From NCBI RefSeq assembly GCF_040869045.1, contig NC_090319.1, positions 305,958,998-306,022,997 on the forward strand: a stretch of DNA of 64,000 nucleotides, given 5' to 3'. Source of the DNA: Eurosta solidaginis (Eukaryota > Arthropoda > Insecta > Diptera > Tephritidae). Both the position numbers and the translations under genes were made by a program. The notes below the pieces were generated by a model. It searched no databases, had not been told where the DNA came from, and saw nothing but the letters and a program-made list of their open reading frames with translations. Of the stretch, positions 11,366-22,018 are shown piece by piece; within the stretch, counting starts at the first letter, position 1, and each line of letters starts with the position of its first letter.

Positions 11366-12018
11366 CTAACCTAATGTCCATCCAGATGGACCGGCTGCAT
11401 GTTAAATTGCAGGAAGCTTACTACACAGTGGGGGTTGTGTGAGGCCACGAAATTGGGTGAGAGGCGCACGCCGCTGGGTGGGGTATTATTATCACATCTA
11501 CTCTGCACGCTGGTCACCAACCAATAGCTCAGGCAGTTCGTTGAGGGACCCAAAAACTTATGGCGTACGCAGATAACGCAACCCAATCAATCCTTGGCAT
11601 TAAGAGAGCCCTGGAAACAACTCCGACGGCTACATTGAGTGCCATGTGACACATTCCACTTGAGACTCAATGCCTCTTTGCAGCATGGACGCAAAATATA
11701 TGGCCATAGTAGTATTGTGTCATCTGTTACAGTACGAACAAACTACCTGATTCCGCTTCTGCGTTTCGAAGGGACTCTTAGAGCCACAATAGATGGTGGA
11801 TGGTTGGCGCAATGGTGCCCAAATGGCAGACGAGGCGGCACAAGTGTACACCGACGGTTCCAAAGAAATGGAAGGAGTAGGGTCTGTGATATACTACGTT
11901 GATCCTGAAATAAATAGATCCTACAAACTGCCAGATCACTGGAAAAGGGACCTTCGAGGAGGTCGCTGCGTAGACATCCCAATTAGATTAGGGCTAAGAA
12001 AAGGCGAGAGTTGCATAT
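11366..12018 (+). mobile_element. RNase-H-type LINE fragment, truncated by an LTR
   Basis: A fragment of the same family as 25059-27734 but on the plus strand. It has a decayed post-RT linker (KIYGHSSI, then RTNYLIPLLRFEG) and then the start of an RNase H domain at about 11830-11950 (VYTDGSKEMEGVGS, DPEINRSYKLPDH). Frameshifts separate the pieces. Homology stops within about 80 bp of the LTR that begins at 12019. Confidence 0.7.
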
Positions 12019-12525
12019 TGTAACGAATTTAGGGAATTTCTGACATTTATGCACCTTCTGCTAACGTTCGAATCTCTAAACTGTTGAACAAATCACTCCA
12101 ATATTCAGTATTGAAAACTGGTCTTTATTTAGGGTATTTTGAGAGTAGTACTTCGCAATTATACTTCACAAACAATAGCGTGTTTAAATCAAAGCTGATT
12201 AATCATTCCTCAGCTTGTGCTGCTTTTATACTCTCTGTTGCCTCGTCCGCATATTTCTACTATGGTTGAGACGTTTCGCCGTCTAGAACTGTTGTATCTC
12301 CTGCTTGGTAATTGAGCTATATGCGTGTGTATGTGTGAGTAACAACTTCGACTGATGACTAAATGTGTGTGAGTGAGTTATCTCGTCGTCGCCTTTTATG
12401 TATGTGTATAAATGATGGTTGATGTGTTCATGTACACAAGTGTAGCTTGCTTTACGGCGTTATTATGTATAACGCAAAGCGACGCGAGGAGTCACTTTCA
12501 CCTAAGTGAAACCAAATTCGTATCA
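12019..12525 (-). mobile_element. Solo LTR, minus strand
   Basis: Read on the minus strand this aligns with the solo LTR at 36374-36977. It has a TATAAAAGC box (about 12222-12230), a downstream AATCAGCTTTGATTT start region, an AATAAAGACC polyadenylation signal, the block CAATATTGGAGTGATTTG, CAACAGTTTAG, and a 3' end ATTCGTTACA at 12019. The 5' edge near 12525 is approximate and no clean target duplication was found there. No internal retroelement genes are present. Confidence 0.7.
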
Positions 12526-13555
12526 TAAAACTATTCATTCACTTCAGTGACTCTCGGTGACTGCAGATGATTGTCTTACGTTTTTCCGTATTATATAGCG
12601 ACGCAAAGTGTCACGAACACTCATTTTTGCTGTCAAAATATTCACTTGCTTCTGGGTCGCGTTTGCTTAACATTTCGTGAAAAAAAAAGATTGAAATTTT
12701 CCATAGACAGCCGATAAAGGTTATATTTAGAGCTTCATTCAATGTGGATGCATATTTTGTTAAATTTTACAGAAATAAAAAAAAAGCGAAACCTATAAAA
12801 ATTATAGCCAGAGACCCAAACTGTTATTCCTTTTGTAATAAAAGTACTTCAGACAAAATTATTGGTGGTTCAAAGTGGTAATATTAAATCGCTCCCGAGA
12901 TGGCCGAACTTGTACTTTAATGGCTTGTTACAGGAACATACATCGATAACACTCCCCGAAACCTTCGGGAGTTTCTTTATCGCTACAACAACAACAGCAA
13001 TTGGTTATGGTTTTTCGATAACAAGTTTCTAGTGTTAGTAGGAAAAATTGTAGTGTCCCTACAGGTTTCAAATCCAGATATTTACGAGAATGGATTGGTA
13101 AAAAATTCGTTTCATTTGGACGAACCCTATCTTAGTTATGGGGTCGCACTTTTATTCTGTTCTTAAAAAATAGAAGTCCGGATTTAACTTTTATTTTCGG
13201 CTTTATATAATAAATGTCCGGATTTTATTATTTTTTGTTTGCGGATTTTTTTGAAAAAGGATGCATGATTCGTCATGAAAATGCTATGGGTATTCCCGGA
13301 ATCCCATACACTTTCACCAAGGAAAAGATTTTAACCGGACTTTTACGAGTCAACCAAAAAAACAATTAAAATGAGTCGCTGATTATAACCAATAATTATA
13401 CTACAGTTTTTTCACAGTCTTTCGTCACGATCCTTATTTTCTTGGATTTATGTCAAAAACTAATTCTGAGTAATAGAAAAAAAAAATTTTAATTTTATTG
13501 TGGATTTTGTAATAACTATAATATCTAATTAAACCTCCGTGCTACTTTTTTTTAA
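12526..13555. other. Gene-free region with repeat fragments
   Basis: No gene seen. It contains the short (ACA)n-tailed retroelement fragment at 12884-12995 and a patch at 13155-13330 with AAGTCCGGATTTAACTTTTA, also present in inverted form at about 31560-31700. The rest is unassigned. Confidence 0.5.
12884..12995 (+). mobile_element. (ACA)n-tailed retroelement, copy A (3' end only)
   Basis: Contains CGAGATGGCCGAACTTGTAC, ATCGATAACA, a terminal hairpin CTCCCCGAAACCTTCGGGAG (12952-12971), then TTTATCGCTACAACAACAAC. It matches the 3' parts of 35761-36065 and 45258-45490. It is 5'-truncated. Confidence 0.7.
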
Positions 13556-13738
13556 TCTAATATATAAAATTCTTATGTCACGGTGTTAGAGGCTTAACTC
13601 CTCCGAAACGGCTGAACCGATTGTCATGAAATTTTGTGAGCATATTGGGTAGGTCTGAGAATCGGCCAACGTCTACATTTTTTCGCTACGTGCCTAGGGT
13701 CTTGAGATCAAAACGTGGACGCGGGTACCCCTATAATA

Positions 13739-14515
13739 TGTTTATACAATATAGATATCATATGAAAGCTGTTGATGAGTGCTATAGTACAGGATAATTT
13801 TCATACAACTGGGAGGCTAGGGTCTCGAGATATAGCCCAAAACGTGGACCCGGGTACCCCTAGAATGTGTTTATACAATATGGATATCAAATGAAAGCTG
13901 TTGATGAGTGCTATATTGCTATAGTGCTAATTTTCATACAACTGGGAGGCTAGGGTCTCGATATATAGCCCAAAACGTGAACCCGGGTACCCCTAGAATG
14001 TGTTTATACAATATGGATATCAAATGAAAGCTGTTGATGAGTGATATAGTACAGGATAATTTTCATACAACTGGGAGGCTAGGGTCTCGAGATGTAGCCC
14101 AAAACGTGGACCCGGTTACCCCTAGAATGTGTTTATACAATATGGATATCAAATGAAAGCTGTTGATGAGTGCTATATTGCTATAGTGCTAATTTTCATA
14201 CAACTGGGAGGCTAGGGTCTCGAGATATAGCCCAGAACGTGGACCCGGGTACCCCTAGAATGTGTTTATACAATATGGATATCAAATGAAAGCTGTTGAT
14301 GAGTGCTATATTGCTATTTCATACAACTGGGAGGCTAGGGTCTCGATATATAGCCCAAAACGTGAACTCGGGTACCCCTAGAATGTGTTTATACAATATG
14401 GATATCAAATGAAAGCTGTTGATGAGTGCTATATTGCTATTTCATACAACTGGGAGGCTAGGGTCTCGAGATATAGCCCAAAACGTGGACCCGGGTACCC
14501 CTAGAATATATATAT
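13739..14515 (+). repeat. Helitron-internal minisatellite, block 1 (about 130 bp unit)
   Basis: Units start with TGTTTATACAATATGGATAT at 13739 (first copy slightly different), 13868, 14001, 14130, 14263 and 14386. Spacings are 129, 133, 129, 133 and 123 bp. Each unit carries CAAATGAAAGCTGTTGATGA, GGGAGGCTAGGGTCTCGA and CGTGGACCCGGGTACCCCTA. The spacing differences come from a TTGCTATAG-type indel. Confidence 0.92.
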
Positions 14516-14819
14516 ATAAAAAGAAGTGTACATTTTGATTGTCACTCCATAACTCGAGAACGGAAAGAAAGATTGCCATGAAATTTTTAGGAAAGATACA
14601 GTAAGGAGAGATGATGGTTGGTTGATTTTGAAATCCCAAATCGGTTTAGCCATTCTTGAGTTATGATTTTTGTTTAGAAAAAATTCAAATACATATATAA
14701 AAATCAAATTCTGTGTGTGTGTTCGCTATGGAAACGTATTTCCCACACTTCAATCATCACCAAATTTCGGCTATAGGTTCCCTCGATCAACACAAAGGTT
14801 TTAGGCTTAACATAATTTC

Positions 14820-15135
14820 TATATATAAAAGGGGCGTGGCACCTCCCATACAAATGGAATTTTTGATACTGCATAACTCTGATGGTACACATGCCAGAAC
14901 ATTGAAATTCAGTGAGTAGTTATATGAGGTCAATCCCTAACACAACCAAGAAAATGTGGAATTGGGAAAAAGGGGGCGTGGCACCTCCTATACAAATGGA
15001 ATATATCATACTTCATATCTCTGGATGTAGTAATGGTAGGACAATGGAAATTGGTAAGGAGCTATATGACGTTAAGTCCTAACACCTCCAGTAAAATATG
15101 GAATTGGGAAAAAGGGGCGTGACACCTTCCCTACA
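14820..15135 (+). repeat. Short tandem repeat inside the Helitron (about 142 bp unit)
   Basis: GGGGCGTGGCACCTCC starts units near 14832 and 14975, with a partial third unit near 15114. The units share ACAAATGGAAT, a CATA-CTC core and GTGGAATTGGGAAAAAG-type ends. It lies just upstream of the helicase remnant. Confidence 0.75.
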
Positions 15136-15139
15136 AATG

Positions 15140-15526
15140 CTTCTTCAGAATTTAGACCCACCAAAATTGTGCAATGGAACCAGACTTTGCGTTTAGAAAT
15201 TAATGCCGAATGTAATCGAAGCAGCAATCATCAGCGGTAAAAACAAAGGTGAAGATGTGCTCATACCACGGATCCCAATGATTTCTACAGATTTTCCATT
15301 AAATTTTAAGCTCTTACAGTTTCCTGTACGCATTGCTTTTGCAATTACAATCAACAAAGCGCAAGGACAATCGCCTACTGTTGCAGGATTCAATTTAGAG
15401 AGTCCGTGATTTTCCCATGGCCAGCTATATGTTGTTTGCTCTAGAGTTGGAACGCCAAAAAATATGTTTATCTTTGCACCGAAGGAAAAAACCAAAAATA
15501 TTGTGTACCCACATGCATTACAATAA
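15140..15526 (+). pseudogene. Helitron (PIF1-like) helicase C-terminal remnant
   Basis: One reading frame runs through LDPPKLCNGTRLCV, VIEAAIISGKNKGEDVLIPR, FPVRIAFAITINKAQGQSP, FSHGQLYVVCSRVGTPKN and NIVYPHALQ. This is the C-terminal helicase core of Helitron RepHel proteins, including the TINKAQGQS and VCSRVG motifs. The frame is broken by two stops: TAG at 15194-15196 and TGA at 15407-15409, the latter where the family normally has a codon before the FSHGQLY motif. The natural TAA is at 15524. The remaining 1000 or more residues of RepHel are absent. This is the strongest evidence for the class of the surrounding element. Confidence 0.88.
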
Positions 15527-15679
15527 GATACAATAATAAAATGTTTTAAACGAAAATCTCACCAAATATGCGTACAAAATTCAATTCAATTTACAGAACA
15601 ATAAACTAAATTATCCACAAACAAAACAGAAAAAATAACGCAACATTCATTCGATCTCGGGCGTTACAGGTAAAGCTAG

Positions 15680-16440
15680 TATGTTTATACAATATGGATA
15701 TCAAATGAAAGCTGTTGATGAGTGCTATAGTACAGGATAATTTTCATACACCTGAGTGACTAGGGTCTCGAGATATACGCCACAACGTGGACCCGGGTAC
15801 CCCTAGAAAGTGTTTTTACATTGTGGGTATCAAATTGAAGCTGTTGATGTATGCTTTAGTACAGAGTAAGTTTTACACCGCTGGGTGACTACGGTCTCGA
15901 GATATAGGCCAAGATATGGACCCGGATACACCTAGAATGTGTTTTTATATTATGGGTATCAAATTGAAGCTGTTGATGTGTGCTTTAGTATAGATAAGTT
16001 TTATACCGCTGAGTGACTAGGGTCTCGAGGTATAGCCCAAAACGTGGACCCGGGTACCCCTAGAATGTGTTTATACAATATGGATATCAAATGAAAACTG
16101 GGAGACTACGGTCTCGAGATATAGCCCAAAACGTGGACCCGGGTACCCCTAGAATGTGTTTATACAATATGGATATCAAATGAAAACTGGGAGGCTACGG
16201 TCTCGAGATATAGCCCAAAACGTGGACCCGGGTACACCTAGAATGTGTTTATACAATATGGATATCAAATGAAAACTGTTGATGAGTGCTATAGTACAGG
16301 ATAATTTTCATACCCGTGGGTGACTAGGGTCTCGAGATATAGGCCAAAACATGGGCTCGGATACCCCTAGAATGTGTGTGTATTATGGATATCAAATGAA
16401 AGCTGTTGCTGAGAGCTCTAAAGTTCATTGTGATATTCGA
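15680..16440 (+). repeat. Helitron-internal minisatellite, block 2
   Basis: Continues the 13739 family after the inserted segment. Units are more variable: several carry GGGTATCAAATTGAAGCTG, and three successive units around 16067-16250 are shortened to about 89 bp by loss of the GTTGATGAGTGCTAT half. The block ends near 16440. Confidence 0.88.
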
Positions 16441-16979
16441 TTTAGTCGCATCAACCTGGCAAAACTGATAAATATGCATGCGAAGCCGAAATAAAGACAA
16501 GAATTAATAATAACTCTATTTACATACGTCCTATTCGATTTGCCTGAAATTTCGTATATAAATTTGTTATATTAGTATTTATGATGCTTTTTCCGGAAAG
16601 TATACCAGAGACAGACTGGGACTGGGATTAGGACTAGGGCTGGGACTGAGACTGAGACTCGGAGTGGGACTGGGACTGGGACTCGGAATGGGACTGGAAC
16701 AAAATACATACCACCCTTTGGGACTGGCAATAAGAGATGAAGAAGACGGAGAAAAACTTGAGAGAAGAGAAAAGAGAGAAGGAGACTGAGAAAGAGATAG
16801 AATGAGACGAAGATGGAGATGAAGCGAAAAAGACGGAGGGAGGAGTGAATAAAAAGATTAGGAAAAAGTGTAGAGGGGTAGGGCAGAGTTAGACGGAAAA
16901 AGCTTATTAAAATGTATGCAGATAGGCCAAATTTAGGGCAGAACAATGTCTGCCGGGTCTGCTAGTTTTCTTATAAATC

Positions 16980-18125
16980 AGTGATTCTGCTAATTCCCGA
17001 ACAACGTAGTAAATTAAGCCTCAAAGGTGTATCGCAAATTATCTGTCTCATCGGCAAACATCGGTACAATTCAGGAACGCAACATCTAAACCCAGAAGAA
17101 TTAAACAAGGGGTACCACAGGGTGGTTTCCTATCCTCGCTTCTGTTTAACTTCTACATATTGAAGCTCCTTTCGCCACCAGATAGAGTTACCATTCTATC
17201 CTACGCCAATGACTGCACGATAATGGCTACAGGTCCCGGGCCACCCATCGATGAGCTAGGTAATAAAATAAACAACCATCTCCTTATTTACAACATGCTA
17301 CAGGTCCCGGGCCACCCATCGATGAGCTAGGTAATAAAATAAACAACCATCTCCTTATTTACAACATGCTACAGGTCCCGGGCCACCCATCGATGAGCTA
17401 GGTAATAAAATAAACAACCATCTCCTTATTTACAACATGGACGAGCCAAATGCCGACCATATTGAACATCCACGTCGATGACATCACGCTACCGACTGTC
17501 TTACACCCAAAAATCTTAGGTGAGACGTTCGATCAGGATCTACATTTTGGTGAGAATGCAACCGCAATTATCCCTACAATCCAGAGCCGTAATAAAATCC
17601 TCAATTCTCTTGCCGGCAGCACTTGGGGTAAAGACAAACCCTCATTGCCACTTACAAAGCAATTGACCGGTCGAGTGCATGCTACGCGTCCCCGATACGG
17701 GCTGTATTCTTTGTCCCCAGAACAACATCTACATAATGAGGCGAGAGTACTCCCCATTAGGAAGAGAAATGAAATGCTAACCAAACAGTTCCTGTTGAAT
17801 ACCCAGAAACCTGGGCATCCCAAAAGACATCTGATTGATGAGGCTACACCTCCCAGGGGCTTAAGGGGTCATCTCCGTAAGCATTATGAGGAAATACGGC
17901 TCCTGAGAACACACCCGTATGAAGAAAAAAGCACAAACAGGTCCTCAATGATATCCACAAACAGGCGTCGGACCTCTATGCCAGGAATTGCCCTGCAAAT
18001 CCAGTACTCAAAGAAAAATTCCCAGAACTAGCAGAGAGTCTTCCTAGGGAAATGCGCGTCTCTCTAGCTAAACTTCTATCTGGGTACTGTAACAGGTTAA
18101 ACTCTACGTAACCAGAATCAACCCC
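16980..18125 (+). mobile_element. Jockey-like LINE remnant with a triplicated segment in the RT
   Basis: Plus-strand RT homology. GVPQGG-like residues occur near 17110, then a catalytic box degraded to YANDCTIMA (about 17196-17225; the second residue before the last Asp is normally Asp, here Asn), then VHVDD and KILGETFDQDLHF (17450-17560), NKILNSLAGSTWGKDK, and the Jockey-type tail LPIRKRNEMLTKQF and LPREMRVSLAKLLSGYCNRL (to about 18110). A 71-bp segment is present three times at 17227-17439. Frames are broken in several places. The 193-residue frame at 17450-18031 is part of this dead element, not a host gene. Confidence 0.8.
17227..17439 (+). repeat. 71-bp tandem triplication inside the LINE RT
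   Basis: CTACAGGTCCCGGGCCACCC begins units at 17227, 17298 and 17369, and each ends with CTTATTTACAACATG. The three units are almost identical. Since 71 is not a multiple of 3, the triplication also shifts the frame. Confidence 0.97.
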
Positions 18126-18175
18126 GACATACAACTTGAAAGAACATTGAGAGAATTTTATAATAATATAATAAT

Positions 18176-18577
18176 GGTAATACTCTAGAACAGAGGTCTA
18201 CTGCTCATACGCTTCCAAAAATATCGTGAGAGGTGTCAAACGAGGGTGGCATCAATAGTATTTTTGCGCAGAACACCTTTCTGTGTTGGTGGTCTTCGGA
18301 CGCGCTTATAAAAAATTACTCAGGCTGGTCCACCAATGGGGTGGGATCAAAATTAAATGCGTGCAAAATCCCTTTGTACACAAAATTTTTTCAGTAAACA
18401 ACATTACAACAACCACATGAAAATTGCCAACTTCACTGCAAATATCTATGGGCAGAGATAAACATATTATTTTCCGTCTTTGGATTATTGTTGTCGAGGT
18501 CAATACGCGTCTTTTGACACCTCTCTCTATATTTTTGGACGCGTATTAGCAGTCGACCCCTGTTCTGGACGTTTACC
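18176..18577. mobile_element. Non-autonomous TIR element, GGTCGACTGCTAATACG family (copy 1)
   Basis: The two ends are inverted copies. The left has GAACAGAGGTCTACTGCTCA; the right, reverse-complemented, has GAACAGGGGTCGACTGCTAA. Both are followed by CAAAAATAT-G-GAGAGGTGTC. The interior (CACATGAAAATTGCCAACTT, GCGCAGAACACC) matches the elements at 42747-43246 and 60605-61110 in opposite orientation. There is no transposase. Confidence 0.7.
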
Positions 18578-18659
18578 AGAAATTTTGTTTGTCGTAAAAA
18601 ATGTCAGCTTTTATATTATGAGAAAGAACAGATTAACGTTACAAACAGTTTAGCGTTAA

Positions 18660-18845
18660 CAACTGCAACGAGGCTGTGCCAAGGGAAGTTTGAGCGCAAC
18701 CCAAACGGCCATAGTGGTATGAGCTTCAAGGCACATGGTACCAAAATTGCAGCTGTAGTGCAAGGCCGCAATAAAATCAACAAATCGCTTGCCGGCAGTT
18801 CTTGGGAAGAAGATAAAGAAACATACAAAATTCCACCGCTTATTT
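18660..18845 (+). mobile_element. Jockey-like LINE fragment
   Basis: Only the NKINKSLAGSSWEEDKETYK-type segment (about 18766-18825) is recognisable; it parallels NKILKSLAGSTWGKDKETL in the copy at 51778. The fragment is short and decayed. Confidence 0.55.
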
Positions 18846-19059
18846 GCTACTCGTACCCAGTTTAAGTACACACACTCGACAGGCCTCGAATCTTCACGGA
18901 ATTTTCCATATTTAAAACTATATATTAACCATAAGTATGAAAAACAGCTCAATATAAAAGAGCATATTGAAAAATAAACAAGCAATTGTTTTTAATAACA
19001 TTTAATCAAACAATCAATATTGCAATTGACAAAAATTACATTAGCAAAGTTACTCCTAT

Positions 19060-19350
19060 CATTAAAAAGAGAAAACTAGAGACTCATAACGGGTATTCTC
19101 ACAGGAAATTGGCGTGCCTGGCGTCACATGATTTTAAATTAGGCTTGGTCGGTAAGAGCAGATGTAGGAAGTGCGGGTTGGAGAAGGAAACGATCGAGTA
19201 CGTTTTGTGCTCGTGGCTTGCGCTGTCGACGCCAAGACCCCAACTATTAAGAGTGACACAGCTATCAGATCTAAAAGCAGCAAGGAGCACAAGTTTTAAA
19301 AGGATTCTAGTAATTACCAAGAGGACGTAGATATTTTATAATATAGGTCT
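19060..19350 (+). mobile_element. RNase-H-type LINE 3' fragment
   Basis: The plus-strand frame has HDFKLGLVGKSRCRKCGLEK and ETIEYVLCS, then LSDLKAA. These match the C-terminal Cys-rich segment of the LINEs at 25159 and 47309. It is followed by a decayed 3' UTR (TTTTTGATAGGGTTTTTCAG). Everything upstream is missing. Confidence 0.72.
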
Positions 19351-20540
19351 TGCTTTTTGATAGGGTTTTTCAGTCGCTGGTATTTAAGCGACTGTGTTCT
19401 TAACGGGTCGTTGGCCAAGCAAAAATTAGACGCCCATATATTTATTGGAGAATACACGGATCCGCTGTGCACTATTTCTAAACGACTTTTCTTGAGCAAT
19501 TATGAGCGTTTTTTTATGGAGCTTTTTTTATATTTCAAGACTCCATTTACTACATTCAACAACAATTAAAAATTTTTTTTTGAAAAGTCTAATGTATGTA
19601 TATAAAAACATATGTATATACGTACTGATACGAAATATCAAAGTTCCAAAGTATGTGCATTGACACACATACTATATGGGTTCAAATTATGTATGTACTT
19701 AAATATGTATGTGCAAACATCCCCACATAAATTCAGCCACTGACGGAATCTTGGATTGTAAGACAGCCTAGAATGAGATGCAGCTTCATACAAATTACTC
19801 TTAGTAAGGGAAGCTGTGCTGAGAAATTTTGCGTCGTTTATGAAGACTTATCGCCGGATAATAAAATTTGTTGGTAAAGCGAAATTACACAGCAACTCAA
19901 GGCAAACACGTCACCTACATATACATAAAAATAAAGTCTCTGAGCGTATGCACTATTTTTTGTGCACGCAAATGCAAGAGATGTATGCGCTGTTGTTGAT
20001 AATAAAAACAATAAATATTATGACAAAATGCGTGAGAACAATTAAAAAAGTGAAATTACATTAAACAGAAATGAAGTAAAAAATAATATAAAATAAAATG
20101 AAACGAAGTAACATAAAAAGAAAGAACATAAAATAAAAACCGTTAAAAAATGTAATAAAATAAAAATAAAATAAATACAAGAAAAAAAGTAAAAAAAAAA
20201 TAATGTAATTAAAAACAATTACCAAATTAAAATAAATTTAATTGAATAGAATTAAACTATAATAAAATAAATTTGTTTAACTTAAATTTGGAGCAATTTT
20301 CTAAAAGGAGCTTTAAAATTAATCTGCCTTTTGAACACAAATTTTGTTCACAAAAAATGTTTTTATCATTCAGATAAACCTGAAAGTTAACTTAAGAAAA
20401 AGTCCCTAAATTAAACTTAATGAAATTTGTTTAAGCTGAACGATGCACCTTTATTTAGATGCACTGTGCATGACCTTTCTACCTATTACTGCATGTGGAG
20501 GCTTTTAATGTGTTTAAGTCTTTATACTTTTTCCTCCATA
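19351..20540. other. Gene-free AT-rich region
   Basis: No gene supported. It includes an A-rich low-complexity stretch of AAATAAAAT-type repeats at about 20070-20280. Confidence 0.5.
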
Positions 20541-21750
20541 TCACAAGGGGATTAAGAGACTCTGCATTACCAGAGCGACGCATTCACAGAGAATGTAACC
20601 TGGCGTTCCATCCTCTAGCTCACAAAAGCAACATATTTGTGTGTCGGAAATATTTAACTTACAAAGGTGATATCGTAGACCACAGTGTGCCGTATAGTAC
20701 CCAGTAAGAGTTGGTAGGTCTTCTCTACTTATATTAATAAGTTTGGCTGATATTCTTGTTGCTGGGATTACAATTTGGCCTGTCTTTGCCCTGGGCATTC
20801 AATCCAGTGTTCTCTGAACCGCTTTGTTTCCACAGAAGTGCTCTGGAACATAGAATACTCGTATATCACCTTTGCTTGGCTAGGGAGTCTGCCTGTTCAT
20901 AACCTTCACGTCCTGGTTTCCCGGGAACCTATTCTGATAAAACCTTATTTTTGGCTCTCAGATAATTTAGGACTCCAATGCACTACCTTGCTAGCTAAAC
21001 TTAGGAAGCATAGGTGACTATTGGCTCCACAACAGTATTAAAAGTCCAATATACTATTTTGGGAGATAGCCCCCATGTTTTGGCCTAGAGTGGAGTGCAC
21101 GCAAAGAAAGCTGTCGTTGCTTCGTTCAAGGTAGCATATAGATGAGCATTCCACGTGAGGGTTCTGCCCAGTGTAACCTCTAGATATTTTTTTCCATTAA
21201 AAATCGGATTTTGATTCCACCCAGGAATGGTTCTAACATGAATAGCTTTCTTCCCCGGTGTAAAAAACACTAGGACAGTTTTGTTAGGATTGATAGACAG
21301 CCCAACCCTTGCAGAAGAAGAAAGCAGACTGCCAAGGGAGACACGAGTCATCCTGGCCCAACTTCGTTTTGGATACTGTAATAGGTTGAACTTTTCCTTG
21401 TTCAAAATCAACGCCGACATGACAGCAGCCATCTTTTCAATTGTAATGTGGAACAACGCCTCTAACTGCACCACCCCTGTTGAAACTGCTAGTTTCCTTT
21501 GACTCCCGTTAGAGGACTCTTTGATAATAATTTATGAATGGTCTCACCTATTGAATGGGACGAAGCACAACAACAATATTGACTCAGTTGTCCCTCTCAG
21601 CTCTCTTTAGCACGGGTAGCACCCAGCGAATGATCATTGGGCTTATAGCCTTGCCAATTACAGCTTGTTCGATAGCTTGATGTGTCGTGTTATCCGTACT
21701 CTAATTATTGGCAGTTGCTCGGGTTTCCCTGGCTGTGGTATAAATACTAT
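20541..21750 (-). mobile_element. LINE RT remnant, minus strand, interrupted by a Jockey fragment
   Basis: Minus-strand pieces occur in the order expected of one LINE. First, NTTHQAIEQAVIGKAISPMI (about 21690-21630) resembles an RT palm segment. Next, VGLSINPNKTVLVFFTPGKK, then KYLEVTLGRTLTWNAHLYA (21300-21110) matches the region after the YADD box. Last, a Cys-rich tail ICCFCELEDGTPGYILCEC (20640-20580). Between the first two lies plus-strand Jockey sequence (about 21300-21510). Frames are broken. Confidence 0.68.
21300..21515 (+). mobile_element. Jockey-like LINE 3' fragment nested in a minus-strand LINE
   Basis: Plus-strand frame SRLPRETRVILAQLRFGYCN, then RLNFSLFKINADM. It matches the LPREMRVSLAKLLSGYCNRL tail at 18040-18110. 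It is followed by a degenerate CNTTPVETASF-like end seen again near 36120-36210. Confidence 0.65.
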
Positions 21751-22018
21751 CTAAATCTCTGTCCACCTGTGTAAACTGATAACTCAGTTAAAATGCATCA
21801 AGTCATATATGTCATATTGAGGATAGTTATCACTTTTAAAGAAAAATGCTATTTTGGAAAAAAAATTGTACTGAGCTCTTTTACCGACACATTGGGCGCT
21901 TTCAGCAAACACAAGTGCTGATCATGCCTTGAGTGATAATTTTCTGAACGCATCGTTGAGTATTTTTGATCCACTCAACGGTTAGAATTTTACGTCAAAT
22001 TACTGAGCATACATTTTT

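Larger units (their letters stand above)
13556..16965 (+). mobile_element. Composite Helitron
   Basis: The 5' end reads TCTAATATATAAAATTC and is preceded by A. The 3' end reads CTGCCGGGTCTGCTAG and is followed by T. This fits Helitron rules: TC...CTAG termini, insertion between A and T, no target duplication. The interior has minisatellite arrays (13739-14515, 15680-16440), a helicase remnant (15140-15526) and a GGGACT tract (16610-16700). Internal TATATATAAAA ends near 14510 and 14696, and an inner CTAG|T near 15673, suggest one Helitron inserted into another. No intact Rep or helicase remains, so it can only move in trans. Confidence 0.75.

Noticed and set aside
13739..14515. CRISPR-like regular array
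   Set aside because: Units of about 130 bp are repeated over their whole length without unique spacers; this is a minisatellite in a eukaryotic Helitron.
16572..16946. 124-codon minus-strand frame rich in Pro, Val and Leu
   Set aside because: It arises from the GGGACT-type tract and purine-rich sequence at the end of the Helitron; simple composition, no domain.
17450..18031. 193-codon frame as a host gene
   Set aside because: Its content (KILGETFDQDLHF, NKILNSLAGSTWGKDK) is Jockey-like LINE, and the flanks continue the LINE in other frames.
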